Positions 1 to 8,053 of a stretch of DNA of 45,109 bases are shown piece by piece. Origin of the DNA: an uncultured Oscillatoriales cyanobacterium (GTDB lineage: Bacteria; Cyanobacteriota; Cyanobacteriia; Cyanobacteriales; Microcoleaceae); the NCBI GenBank assembly GCA_903893625.1, contig CAITND010000197.1, positions 1 to 45,109 on the forward strand. Reading direction: 5' to 3'. Position 1 is the stretch's first letter, and each line of letters opens with the position of its first letter. Position numbers and translations under genes: made by a program. A model generated the notes under the pieces. The model was given only the letters and a program-made list of their open reading frames with translations. It made no database searches and had not been told where the DNA came from.

Positions 1-1053
1 ATTCAAGGATTGTTACCTCAACTAAAAAAGGAATATCTTTGGCTAACAGATGCTTACTCCCAGTGTTTACAAGTTGTCGCTCTCAATTTATATACAGCTT
101 ACAAGAACTTCTTTGAGAAACGGGCGAGATTACCTCGATTCAAGTCGAAGCATGGCAGGCAATCAATTAGTTATCCCCAAAACGTTAAATTTGAGGGAGA
201 TTATCTAAAACTACCCGGTAAAATCGGGTTGGTTTATTGTGTGCGTCACCGTCCATGTGAAGGCACAATCAAAACTGTTACTGTTTCCAAGAATCCTGAC
301 GGAAAGTATTATGCTTCTGTCTTAGTTGATGACGGCAAGGAAACACCTAACCCATCAACAAATGGAAAAGCAATTGGAATTGATTTAGGATTAACTCATT
401 TTGCTATTACCAGTGATGGGGATAAGTATAATAATCCCAAATACTTTGTTAAACATGAACACAACTTAAAACGGAAACAACAAAAACTGTCTCGAAAACA
501 GAAGGGGAGTCAGAGTAGACAAAAGGCTAGATTAAAAGTAGCTAAAGTCCACGCTAAAATCTCTCGTTGTCGAGAAGATTTTCTACACAAACTATCCCGC
601 AAGATAGTCAACGAAAACCAAGTGATTGCTGTAGAAGATCTAGGGGTTAAAAATCTGGTTAGAAACCACAAATTAGCTAAGTCAATTAGTGATTGTGGTT
701 GGGGAATGTTTTGTACAATGTTGAAGTATAAAGCCGAAAAAGAAGGGAAAACCTATCTTGAAGTTGATAGATTTTTCCCTTCTTCTAAAACTTGTAACGT
801 CTGTCTAAATCAAGTAGGTAGTTTACCCCTTGATATTAGAAGTTGGACTTGTGAACATTGTCAAACAACCCATGACCGAGATATTAACGCTTCAATTAAT
901 ATCAAAAATGAAGCCTTGCGGATATTGTCGTTAGGAACTAGCGACACTGCCAATCTGAGGGGATGTAAGTCGTCTGATGAAATTTCTGTTTCTTCAGATG
1001 CTATCCCCGTTGAAGTTGGAAGTCCACACTTACTCGTAGAGAAGTGTGGGTAG
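1..1053 (+). CDS. tnpB: TnpB, RNA-guided nuclease of an IS200/IS605-family element (5' end outside window)
   Basis: The reading frame is open from base 1, so the N-terminus lies outside the window; about 350 residues are visible of a family normally near 400. Counting from the TTG at 10, the three RuvC-type acidic residues are in place: D125 in GIDLGL, E209 in AVEDLGV and D291 in HDRDINAS. A four-cysteine zinc finger (C262, C265, C281, C284) sits between RuvC II and III. The nuclease therefore looks catalytically intact. TnpB proteins use a transposon-encoded omegaRNA to cut DNA next to a short TAM and help the element persist. The last 40 codons (LSLGTSD to EKCG) are low in conservation and coincide with strong RNA hairpins, as expected where the omegaRNA overlaps the gene end. 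No TnpA gene is visible. The family is certain; activity is inferred. Confidence 0.93.
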   Translation: MQGLLPQLKKEYLWLTDAYSQCLQVVALNLYTAYKNFFEKRARLPRFKSKHGRQSISYPQNVKFEGDYLKLPGKIGLVYCVRHRPCEGTIKTVTVSKNPDGKYYASVLVDDGKETPNPSTNGKAIGIDLGLTHFAITSDGDKYNNPKYFVKHEHNLKRKQQKLSRKQKGSQSRQKARLKVAKVHAKISRCREDFLHKLSRKIVNENQVIAVEDLGVKNLVRNHKLAKSISDCGWGMFCTMLKYKAEKEGKTYLEVDRFFPSSKTCNVCLNQVGSLPLDIRSWTCEHCQTTHDRDINASINIKNEALRILSLGTSDTANLRGCKSSDEISVSSDAIPVEVGSPHLLVEKCG

Positions 1054-1058
1054 TTCAC
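940..1058 (+). ncRNA. candidate omegaRNA scaffold / right end of the tnpB element
   Basis: The 3' end of tnpB can fold into nested hairpins. GGGGAT (959-964) pairs with ATCCCC (1003-1008) and encloses a 7-bp stem (971-977 with 994-1000, one G-U). A second hairpin at 1024-1049 has arms CCACACTT and AAGTGTGG, a bulged A, an inner CTC/GAG and loop GTA. It ends at the tnpB stop, followed by TAGTTCAC. In IS200/IS605 elements the subterminal right-end hairpin is also the 3' end of the omegaRNA, and the guide is the flanking DNA. By that model the guide would start near 1059. The exact transposon boundary is not proven. Confidence 0.5.
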
Positions 1059-1163
1059 TTCTCTTTATAAGTCGAGGGGTAAGTTGTCCTGTGGGGTATT
1101 CCGTTGTGGCAGAGTAACAAATAGTGTATATTTGAGTCTAAAGAATAAAGGAGTTTAACCTTT

Positions 1164-2297
1164 GTGGAAGAACGAGGATACTGGTTAGCGTGGACACAAA
1201 TTAATGGGGTAGGTTCAGTTTCTATTCAACGTCTACAACAGCATTTTCAAGGGTTAGAAATCGCTTGGAAAGCAACAGCAAATGAGTTAATAAAAGTTGA
1301 CGGCTTTGGCAAGCAAACCGTCGAAAAAATTATCCAACAGCGATCGCAATTTAACCCTGAAGAATTCCTAGAACAACATATTGCTAAAAACCCTTATTTT
1401 TGGACTCCTGCTGATGCCGAATATCCTCGATTATTATTAGAAATACCAACATTTCCGCCTGTTTTATATTATCGGGGAATTGTTGAAACCCAAGAAAATC
1501 AGGGTATTATCCCGATGGTTGCGATTGTTGGAACCCGCACTCCCACAGAATACGGGTGTCGCTGGACTCGTAAAATTAGTATGACTTTAGCACGTCGGGG
1601 GTTTACCATTGTTTCGGGAATGGCTACGGGAATTGATACCGAAGCTCATCGTAGTTGTTTAGAAGTCGGAGGACGAACCATTGCTGTATTAGGAACTGGG
1701 GTAGATATTGCCTATCCAAAGGAAAATCGCCAACTTTGTGAACGGGTAATGAATCAGGGATTATTAATTAGTGAATACCCTGCGGGAACCAAACCAAATC
1801 CGCGTCATTTTCCCCAACGAAATCGAATTATTGCAGGGTTAAGTCGGGCAACTTTTGTGATGGAAGCTCCTCAAAAATCGGGTGCTTTAATTACGGCTGA
1901 TATTGCAAATGAATTTTGTCGAGATGTGTATGTTTTACCCGGACGTTTAGATGATGAAAACTCCCTGGGCTGTTTGAAATTAATTAATGGGGGTGCGACT
2001 ATGATTCCCGTTGATTTAGAGGAATTATTAGAGCAATTAGGAGCAATGCCACCTTTAGATGAACCTCAACAATTATCTCTATTTGAAATTCCATCTAAAC
2101 CGAACAAATCTATACCGGATTTAGACCCGGAATTAAATCAAATTTTGCAATCAATGTCCTCGGAACCGACTGGTTTTGATCAAATTATTGTTAATCTGAA
2201 TTTAGAAGCCGGAAATCTATCCGCAGCGTTATTACAATTAGAATTATTAGAGTTAGTGGAACAATTACCAGGGATGCGGTATCGGAGAATTGATTAA
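1164..2297 (+). CDS. dprA: DNA-processing protein DprA (Smf)
   Basis: A 377-residue DprA, the cytoplasmic protein that binds incoming single-stranded DNA and loads RecA during natural transformation. Residues 1-75 form a helix-hairpin-helix-like region (GVGSVSIQRL, VDGFGKQT). The Rossmann-like DNA-binding core (about 118-290) carries AIVGTRTPTEYG, SGMATGIDTEAH (151-162), GTGVDIAYPKEN and FPQRNRIIAGLS. A winged-helix domain occupies about 325-377. Length and order are normal. Start is GTG at 1164 with AAAGGAG at 1147-1153. The next gene begins 4 bases after the stop, so the two are probably co-transcribed. Competence genes are common in cyanobacteria; nothing here suggests decay. Confidence 0.96.
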   Translation: MEERGYWLAWTQINGVGSVSIQRLQQHFQGLEIAWKATANELIKVDGFGKQTVEKIIQQRSQFNPEEFLEQHIAKNPYFWTPADAEYPRLLLEIPTFPPVLYYRGIVETQENQGIIPMVAIVGTRTPTEYGCRWTRKISMTLARRGFTIVSGMATGIDTEAHRSCLEVGGRTIAVLGTGVDIAYPKENRQLCERVMNQGLLISEYPAGTKPNPRHFPQRNRIIAGLSRATFVMEAPQKSGALITADIANEFCRDVYVLPGRLDDENSLGCLKLINGGATMIPVDLEELLEQLGAMPPLDEPQQLSLFEIPSKPNKSIPDLDPELNQILQSMSSEPTGFDQIIVNLNLEAGNLSAALLQLELLELVEQLPGMRYRRID

Positions 2298-2301
2298 AAA
2301 T

Positions 2302-3168
2302 ATGACTCAAACCTTCCCTAAATTCACAATTAAACCGGGATATCGCTCTCAATCACAAGATACTACACCAGAAGTTGATTTATTAGGATTCTGGTTATTA
2401 AAACAACGAACTCCAGAGGAACGATTGTTGATGGGTTCTTCTATGAATCAAAATGCTCGTCACTTTGCAATTAACTGTTTTCGTCAACGCTTTCCCCATT
2501 TATCTGATGCACAATTTGTGCGAAAATTAGCTGAAGCTTGGTTAGCAGAAGATTGTCCAGAAAATTATATTCCGACGGGAGATAAAATGAGTTGGATTCA
2601 AGATTCTATTGCTTTAGCTGAAATTCTCCACCCGATTTTTGAGTTATTAAATATTCCTTATTATATTACCGAAGGTGTAGCGGCGATTGCTTACGGAGAA
2701 GTCCGAACAACTCGTGATTTAGATATTGTGATTTTGATTCAACTTCAAGATTTAGGTCAATTTATTTTAGAGTTAGAACGTGCAGGGTTTTATGTTCCTG
2801 GTGTGGATGATGTAGTTTCAGGTCAAATGAAAACCTTACAAATTACCCATATCCCAACAATTTCTCGCGCTGACTTAATGATGGCAGAAGATTCGGAATT
2901 AGAGAAAATTCGCTTTCAACGACGACAACAATATCATATTCCTACGGGTACAAAAGTCAACCTCGCCTCGGCTGAAGATATTATTATTAGTAAACTGCAA
3001 TGGGGAAAACAAACCCAGTCTCAAAAGCAATGGCGAGATGTATTGGGTATATTGAAAGTACAAGGGGAATGTTTGGATTTCCCCTATCTCAAGCATTGGG
3101 CGGAATATTTAGACTTAGTTGAAGTGTTGAATCAATCCTTAATAGAAGCAGGAATTGAAGTGAAATAG
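2302..3168 (+). CDS. MNT-fold nucleotidyltransferase-like protein (AbiEii/DUF6036-type), unknown role
   Basis: A 288-residue protein. The central part has the minimal-nucleotidyltransferase signature: GVAAIAYGEVRTTRDLDIV (residues 125-143), with D139 and D141 as the likely metal-binding pair, and later SAEDIIISKLQW and a conserved WRDVLGIL region. This pattern is shared with AbiEii-type toxins and DUF6036 proteins, which may transfer nucleotides to RNA or protein. Residues 30-90 form a separate segment (TPEERLLMGSSMNQ... LAEAWLAED) that I recall from other cyanobacterial hypothetical proteins. ATG 2302 is preferred over the TTG at 2290 because the TTG lies inside the end of dprA. It probably shares a transcript with dprA and is followed by a terminator. 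No partner antitoxin of the usual AbiEi type is visible, so a toxin-antitoxin role is unsupported. Confidence 0.7.
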   Translation: MTQTFPKFTIKPGYRSQSQDTTPEVDLLGFWLLKQRTPEERLLMGSSMNQNARHFAINCFRQRFPHLSDAQFVRKLAEAWLAEDCPENYIPTGDKMSWIQDSIALAEILHPIFELLNIPYYITEGVAAIAYGEVRTTRDLDIVILIQLQDLGQFILELERAGFYVPGVDDVVSGQMKTLQITHIPTISRADLMMAEDSELEKIRFQRRQQYHIPTGTKVNLASAEDIIISKLQWGKQTQSQKQWRDVLGILKVQGECLDFPYLKHWAEYLDLVEVLNQSLIEAGIEVK

Positions 3169-3208
3169 AAACTGGACTTCTCACAACAGCCAGAAACCCA
3201 GTTTTTTT
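3169..3208 (+). terminator. rho-independent terminator after the dprA operon
   Basis: AAACTGG (3169-3175) pairs with CCAGTTT (3198-3204), and the run of seven T follows. It begins directly at the stop codon of the nucleotidyltransferase-like gene. Two other hairpins of the same flavour, ending in GGTTTTTT, lie at 12818 and 27175. Confidence 0.7.
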
Positions 3209-3280
3209 ATTTCAAGATTTAACAACAACTGGAACTCGAAGGCGGACAACAGGAATTATCGGAATTTGTGAGAGTAACAC

Positions 3281-3384
3281 GGATTAAGAGGATTTCACGG
3301 ATTTCACGGATTTTAATCAGTTATCAGTTAACTATTAACTATTAACTATTAACTGATAACTGATAACTGATAACTGATAACTGA
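3281..3384. repeat. short tandem repeats (9-mer and heptamer STRR)
   Basis: GGATTTCAC occurs twice in tandem and once partially (3290-3312). It is followed by a heptamer array built from TTAACTA and TGATAAC units (about 3318-3384). The array sits between the terminator and the convergent end of the GT9 gene. STRRs of this kind are typical of filamentous cyanobacteria and have no known fixed function. Confidence 0.85.
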
Positions 3385-3385
3385 A

Positions 3386-4348
3386 TTAACCTCCCCAGAT
3401 TTTTTTAATTACTTCATCCGCAGAGATATCAGACATTTTCCCTGTGGGAGATTTAAGACCAATAACCCGATCGCTTTTTGGTAATAATTTAGCGGGTTCC
3501 GTTGGGCCAAATAAAGCGATCGTATAGGTTCCCACCGCAACCGCTAAGTGCATCGGTGCACTATCGGTACAGAGCATTAAATTAGCCGAGGCGATCATCG
3601 CCGATAATTTGCCAATATCCTCTGGTCGGGTAACTTTAACAGTAGGACAAGATTGAACAATTTCCTGCACTAACAGCCCATCTTCTGGCCCTTGAACAAT
3701 CACAACGGGAAGGTTAGGTTGTCGTTGTTGAATATCTTGAATAATTTTTTGCCAACGAGCAACGGGGTAGATTTTGTCAATGCCTTTTTGTTGCGCTAAC
3801 TGGCTAGACCCCCCATGAATCAGAATATAACCACTATCCTTGACTCCTAAACGTTTTTGTTCCGCATCTCCCCAGTCAATATCTAGTTTAGGAACATTAA
3901 TCGATAATCCAGGGAAAGGAGTGATAATGTCTACCCCTTTGAGCAGGTCATAATACATTTCGGCGGCGTATTGTTCCGGTTTCAGGGGGACTGAGTTGCT
4001 AATAAACATCCCTTCACCGCCTCCGGCGTAGCCAACACGAGTGGGAATACCCGTTAACCACAATAACAACCCCACCGTCCAACTTTGACCGAGGGATAGC
4101 ACAACTTCATATTCTCGGTCACGGACAATACCGAGAAAATTTCCCCAGTCGGCTAAACTGTTGCGTCCCTTGAAATCATAAGTCAAAATTTCAGAAACGG
4201 ACTTACAAACTCGATAAGCTCCCTTAGCTCTAGGTTCTACCATAACAGAAATTTGGGCTTCAGGATACGCTTGCTTTAGGCCATCAAGGGTCGGAAAAAA
4301 CAGGATTTGATCGCCTATTCCACCTGGGACAAGGGCTAGTATTCTCAT
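3386..4348 (-). CDS. glycosyltransferase family 9 (heptosyltransferase-like)
   Basis: A 320-residue GT-B enzyme. The N-terminal domain opens with ILALVPGGIGDQILFFPTL, the GT9 hallmark (GGIGD at 9-13). The C-terminal donor-binding domain has ILIHGGSS, then CTDSAPMHLAVAVG and LFGPTEPAKLLP, which match the ADP-heptose/NDP-sugar-binding region. It should add a sugar to lipopolysaccharide or another envelope glycan on the cytoplasmic face. The cyanobacterial sugar donor is unknown, because classic heptose cores are not general in this phylum. It is divergent from ispD across 79 bases, so the two promoters must share that gap. Confidence 0.88.
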   Translation of the reverse strand: MRILALVPGGIGDQILFFPTLDGLKQAYPEAQISVMVEPRAKGAYRVCKSVSEILTYDFKGRNSLADWGNFLGIVRDREYEVVLSLGQSWTVGLLLWLTGIPTRVGYAGGGEGMFISNSVPLKPEQYAAEMYYDLLKGVDIITPFPGLSINVPKLDIDWGDAEQKRLGVKDSGYILIHGGSSQLAQQKGIDKIYPVARWQKIIQDIQQRQPNLPVVIVQGPEDGLLVQEIVQSCPTVKVTRPEDIGKLSAMIASANLMLCTDSAPMHLAVAVGTYTIALFGPTEPAKLLPKSDRVIGLKSPTGKMSDISADEVIKKIWGG

Positions 4349-4427
4349 TAGTAAAGAGTTAATCTACAAGGTCAGCTTAATTCTAATATGAAGACAGAAT
4401 TATCAATCTTACCTCTAAATTTTCTAA

Positions 4428-5114
4428 ATGCACTTATTAATTCCGGCGGCGGGTATGGGACGACGAATGGGGAGCGATCGCAACAAATTGCTCCTGACCT
4501 TATTGGATAAACCGTTATTGGCGTGGACACTGGAAGCGGCGGAGGCGGCGACCTGTATTGACTGGATCGGGATCATGGGTCAACCTGTGGATTTTCCTGA
4601 CTTCAAGGAGATTTTAGCTACTGTTAATTTAAGTAAACCCGTTGAGTTAATTCAAGGGGGAGGCACCCGTCAAGAGTCGGTTTATAATGGCTTACAAGCC
4701 TTACCAACGGATGCAGAACGGGTATTAATTCATGATGGAGCTCGATGTTTGGCTACGCCGGAGTTATTTGAACGTTGTGCGATCGCCTTACAGGACTGGG
4801 GGGGGTTAATTGCGGCAGTTCCCGTCAAAGATACGATTAAAGTAGTTGATGATAACAGATTAATTTTAGATACTCCTGATCGTCAACAGTTATGGGCGGC
4901 GCAAACTCCCCAAGGGTTTGATGTAAAATTATTAAAAGACTGTCATCAGCAAGGACGTCAACAGGGTTGGGAAGTCACCGATGATGCAGCCTTATTTGAA
5001 AAATCTGGGTTATCTGTTCATATTGTCATGGGAGAAGAAACTAATTTAAAAGTCACAACCCCTGTGGATTTAAGGGTAGCTGAATTTATTTTAAGATCAA
5101 GAATTAAAAATTAG
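4428..5114 (+). CDS. ispD: 2-C-methyl-D-erythritol 4-phosphate cytidylyltransferase
   Basis: A 228-residue IspD, which joins CTP and MEP to form CDP-ME, the third step of the plastid-type MEP isoprenoid route. The CTP-binding loop PAAGMGRRMG (6-15) with K20 is intact. IHDGARC (101-107), PVKDTIK (132-138), WAAQTPQGF (156-164) and TDDAALFE near the end match the family. Length is normal. The product supplies carotenoids, chlorophyll phytol and polyprenyl carriers. It stands alone, followed by a heptamer array. Confidence 0.96.
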   Translation: MHLLIPAAGMGRRMGSDRNKLLLTLLDKPLLAWTLEAAEAATCIDWIGIMGQPVDFPDFKEILATVNLSKPVELIQGGGTRQESVYNGLQALPTDAERVLIHDGARCLATPELFERCAIALQDWGGLIAAVPVKDTIKVVDDNRLILDTPDRQQLWAAQTPQGFDVKLLKDCHQQGRQQGWEVTDDAALFEKSGLSVHIVMGEETNLKVTTPVDLRVAEFILRSRIKN

Positions 5115-5149
5115 TTATAGGGTGCATAATTAACAACTTACACACTATT

Positions 5150-5211
5150 TTACCTATTACCTATTCTCTATTACCTATTACCTATTCCCTATTACCTATT
5201 ACCTATTCCCT
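5150..5211. repeat. heptamer tandem repeat (STRR), TATTACC/TATTCCC family
   Basis: About nine near-identical 7-base units alternating TATTACC and TATTCCC, ending 5 bases before the ATG at 5217. The same family recurs at 5755-5781, 18531-18586 and, degraded, at 27228-27244. Confidence 0.9.
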
Positions 5212-5216
5212 GCTAT

Positions 5217-5750
5217 ATGATAGAAACAACAACACCGGAAAAAGACTGGAAATCAACCTTAATTCATGAGTTCATTAACCTCGGAATTATTAATTTGTAT
5301 TTAGCCTTATCCTTTAGTATTTTAGTAACTTTGAATTCCCTAGCTTTAGTCAAATATGGAATTGATGGCTTTAACTATGGAGTTGCTATTGTTGGGGCGT
5401 TAATTTTGGGGAAAGTGATTCTTTTATCAGAAAAGCTCCCAATTGTAAAATACTATCAAGAACAACCGTTAATCATTTCGGTGGTTTATAAGTCTATTTT
5501 ATTTACAATTATTGTTTTATTTTTTAATGTTGCAGAACATTTAATCGTGGGTTTATTTCAACAGGAATCTCTCTATCAAATTTTAATAGAACTTCAAAAT
5601 CAAGTCTCTACAATAGATATGATCTATCAAATTTTATGTTTATTTATTATTTTTATTCCTTTCTTTATAGCACGAGAATTAGATGAAATATTAGGAAAGG
5701 GAAGCTTATTTAATTTATTTTTTAAAAGTAGAACTTTAAACCAGAATTAA
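5217..5750 (+). CDS. uncharacterised four-helix membrane protein
   Basis: A 177-residue protein I do not recognise by name. After a polar N-terminus (KDWKSTLIHEF) there are four clear hydrophobic segments at about residues 22-45, 55-75, 92-115 and 135-155. They are separated by short charged loops (SEKLPIVKYYQE, ARELDEILGKGS). There are no catalytic motifs. The pattern resembles small cyanobacterial inner-membrane hypothetical proteins. Its ATG directly abuts a heptamer repeat array, which must form the 5' leader, and another array of the same family follows the stop. No ribosome-binding site is evident. Confidence 0.7.
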   Translation: MIETTTPEKDWKSTLIHEFINLGIINLYLALSFSILVTLNSLALVKYGIDGFNYGVAIVGALILGKVILLSEKLPIVKYYQEQPLIISVVYKSILFTIIVLFFNVAEHLIVGLFQQESLYQILIELQNQVSTIDMIYQILCLFIIFIPFFIARELDEILGKGSLFNLFFKSRTLNQN

Positions 5751-5754
5751 AACA

Positions 5755-5781
5755 TTATTCCCTATTCCCTATTCCCTACTA
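5755..5781. repeat. heptamer STRR (TATTCCC)
   Basis: Three and a half tandem units of TATTCCC/TATTCCC-like sequence starting 5 bases after the membrane-protein stop, so this gene is framed by the same repeat family on both sides. Confidence 0.8.
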
Positions 5782-5823
5782 TAGCAATCATAATACCCCG
5801 TTAATTGAGGCGATCGCATTAAT

Positions 5824-5967
5824 TACTCACGCCAGAAGCATTTGTTATCTTCCCTTACTTCAACAATTGAACGTACCCAAGAAACTCATCCTTCTGGATA
5901 TTTAATTAAACCCTTTAAACCCCAAGATGTAATTAACGCAGTTGAACAAGCCTTGTTAACCGCATAA
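5824..5967 (+). pseudogene. remnant of a response-regulator receiver domain
   Basis: This 48-codon open stretch has no start codon and ends in TAA. Its last 25 codons read like the C-terminal end of a REC domain: HPSGYLIKPFKPQDVINAVE, with the conserved Lys-Pro (KPF) after a beta-strand and then the final helix. The phosphoacceptor half is absent and upstream codons do not resemble a receiver. I read it as a decayed fragment. The gap 5751-6282 otherwise holds a repeat array and one possible small ORF on the other strand. Confidence 0.6.
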
Positions 5968-5982
5968 ATCCAGAAAATAGCT

Positions 5983-6090
5983 CTACTTTTTCCAGGGAAG
6001 TTTGGTTCCCATTTCTGTTAAGGCAGAAAGAATTAAGTAGAGCGTTAGCACCGCAATTCCTAACAAAAATAATCCTAAATCTTGATTCAT
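5983..6090 (-). CDS. possible 35-residue single-pass membrane peptide
   Basis: ATG at 6090 reads leftward to TAG at 5983-5985. The peptide begins MNQDLGLFLLGIAVLTLYLI, then a short polar stretch (SALTEMGTK) and a basic end (LPWKK). One transmembrane helix with a positive tail is the shape of many small photosynthetic or respiratory complex subunits in cyanobacteria. I cannot match it to a known one (not PsbY, PsbM, PsbX, PetG or PsaM by recall). No strong Shine-Dalgarno precedes it. It could be a chance ORF. Confidence 0.42.
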   Translation of the reverse strand: MNQDLGLFLLGIAVLTLYLILSALTEMGTKLPWKK

Positions 6091-6282
6091 ATCGAGTCGG
6101 TTTATTACAACTAAAGAGAAAAATCTTAAACAGGACGGGTTTGAATAATTCTACCAGAACTAAGCTCGTTAAATTTCTTGGCCTAGAAACCTTGACTTGA
6201 TTCTCAATTTCCCCTAATATCAGTAATAATACATTTCACCATGTATTGAGAATTGGAATAAATAAAATCAATAAAAAAAGCC

Positions 6283-7758
6283 ATGTCTGAAGCCGATCTC
6301 CCCACTCCCGAATCGTTTGATCAGCCTCCTGAAGCGCCTTTATCCGAAACTTCGACTGCCTCGGAAGAGTCCGTTAGTCCTGCTGCAACCCCTAATCAGG
6401 AGTGGGAGACGGTGAACTTTCCCAACGCCATCCCCCTTGAGGAATTGTTGAGTGATTTTATCATCCAGTTAGAACAATCGGTAGAACTACAGTCTAACGG
6501 GGAGGAATCAGCAATTCCAGAGGCGATGTTTGTGGAAGGTTCTTATGAGAATGAAATGGCAACCGCTTCCTTAATGTCAGCCGAAGCAGAAACCGCAGAA
6601 AATCCGGTGCGAGTTGTTCAAATTTTACATGAATGTAACCGAGATTTAATTAATCGGGTGGCGGAATTAGAAGCCGAATTAGATGAAAATCGGCAAAATC
6701 GACAGGAGCAACAGACCCAATTATTGCAACACACCCAAGAATTAGGAGCAACTCAGGATCAAGTTAAACGACTATTTAAAAAGTTAGAAATTGCTAATCA
6801 TGTGATTCGACAACAACAGGTTTTAGTCGAAACCTTAACACAACAATGGGAATTTACCCAAACCCGACTCGCACAAATGGAAAGAGATTGTGCATTAACT
6901 CAACAACGCTATAATGAGCAGTTTCATGAGTTAGTTCAAGCTCAAAATAGTTGTCAGGAATTGCGATCACGGCTGCATCGTCAACAACGCCAAACCCTGC
7001 AATTTAAAGTAGCATTAGAACGGTGTTTAGAAAATCAACCCCAATTTGAAAGCGGGAAACAGACCTTAGAAACTCTACCCATCATGACCGAGGAACAATC
7101 TCTATTATCTTCTGCTTCTTTATTAACACCTAAAGCACCCCCGGTACAACCTTGGTCAGTCTCTTTTAATTTGAACAATAACCCGATAAATTCGATAGAT
7201 GAGGAGGTAAATTCATCCGCCGATCTCGTGGGTGTTTCTGATGAAATATCTTCGGAATTCGAGATTGTATTTCCCAAGGTTCAAGCCTTATCTGAAGCAT
7301 TGGAATCTTTATCTTCATCGGTGGTAGAATCAGAACCAACTAGGAATGAACCCTTTAAACCGCCTGTGGAATTAACCGCTTCAATCGATGACGTTGCCGT
7401 TGAAGAATGGCCAAAACCTCGATTTTTAGAAGGGGAATTAGAGCGAATTCGCATAGAATATGCCTCTTTTATTTCGGAAGATGCGGATTTATTTTTATTA
7501 CAACCGACACCAGAAGATACAAAAATTCAAGAAAAATCGGCAAAATCGCCGCGGGTTCAATCTTTGAATTCAGAGACAACAAAATCTCAATCTGCTAGTG
7601 CTGTAGCGGTTCGAGAATCCGATCAGGAGGAAAGTAATAGTCCTAATTGGCCAGCCCCATTAATTTATCCTCAACGACGTAAAAAATTAGAGTCTTTAGC
7701 ATCGATTAATTTACCCACTTTTCCGAAAGAAAATCCATTTTTAACAGAAGAATTTTAA
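6283..7758 (+). CDS. uncharacterised acidic coiled-coil protein
   Basis: A 491-residue protein in three parts. Residues 1-105 are acidic and disordered (many P, E, S, T). Residues about 108-250 form a long coiled coil rich in Q, E and R, starting with the well-ordered block VVQILHECNRDLINRVAELE. Residues 250-491 are again low-complexity and acidic, with a short basic PQRRKKLESLASINLP motif near the end. There is no signal peptide and no membrane segment, so it is probably cytoplasmic. The central block is of a type seen in conserved cyanobacterial hypothetical proteins of unknown role. A scaffold or cytoskeleton-like job is a guess only. Confidence 0.75.
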   Translation: MSEADLPTPESFDQPPEAPLSETSTASEESVSPAATPNQEWETVNFPNAIPLEELLSDFIIQLEQSVELQSNGEESAIPEAMFVEGSYENEMATASLMSAEAETAENPVRVVQILHECNRDLINRVAELEAELDENRQNRQEQQTQLLQHTQELGATQDQVKRLFKKLEIANHVIRQQQVLVETLTQQWEFTQTRLAQMERDCALTQQRYNEQFHELVQAQNSCQELRSRLHRQQRQTLQFKVALERCLENQPQFESGKQTLETLPIMTEEQSLLSSASLLTPKAPPVQPWSVSFNLNNNPINSIDEEVNSSADLVGVSDEISSEFEIVFPKVQALSEALESLSSSVVESEPTRNEPFKPPVELTASIDDVAVEEWPKPRFLEGELERIRIEYASFISEDADLFLLQPTPEDTKIQEKSAKSPRVQSLNSETTKSQSASAVAVRESDQEESNSPNWPAPLIYPQRRKKLESLASINLPTFPKENPFLTEEF

Positions 7759-7787
7759 GTTTGAGGTAATACTTTAATGCGGTTTGA

Positions 7788-7943
7788 TTAAGCAATTATG
7801 TTGATGCCTTTAACCAAGGGGAGATTTTATTTTCCGAAGATTGTGCAAGGCAAGATTTAGAGAATTCTTTAGAAATTCTGCCAACGGCTCAGGATACTGC
7901 TATAATTCGGCAGATACTGGATCAAAGGAGCCAGAATCTGTAA
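7788..7943 (+). pseudogene. possible coding remnant without a start codon
   Basis: A 51-codon open stretch after an in-frame TGA, ending in TAA. Its composition is protein-like (YVDAFNQGEILFSED, then NSLEILPTAQDTAIIRQIL). It has no ATG, GTG or TTG start and no family match I can recall. It may be the tail of a lost gene or chance. It occupies most of the 295-base gap before the DUF1400 gene. Confidence 0.25.
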
Positions 7944-8053
7944 CAGTTTGAGAAGTCCCTATCTAGGGGAACCTAAAAATTGGTCAGACAGACCTATAGC
8001 ATGGGACAACAAGATAACTGTGTTAATAAATTTTACTTGTGAGGAAGGAACAA

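Noticed and set aside
2290-2301. TTG start of the nucleotidyltransferase-like gene at 2290
   Set aside because: It would lie inside the last codons of dprA; ATG 2302 is closer to normal usage.
3318-3384. Tandem heptamers as a possible CRISPR array
   Set aside because: Units are 7 bases and contiguous, without spacers; no cas genes are present in the window.
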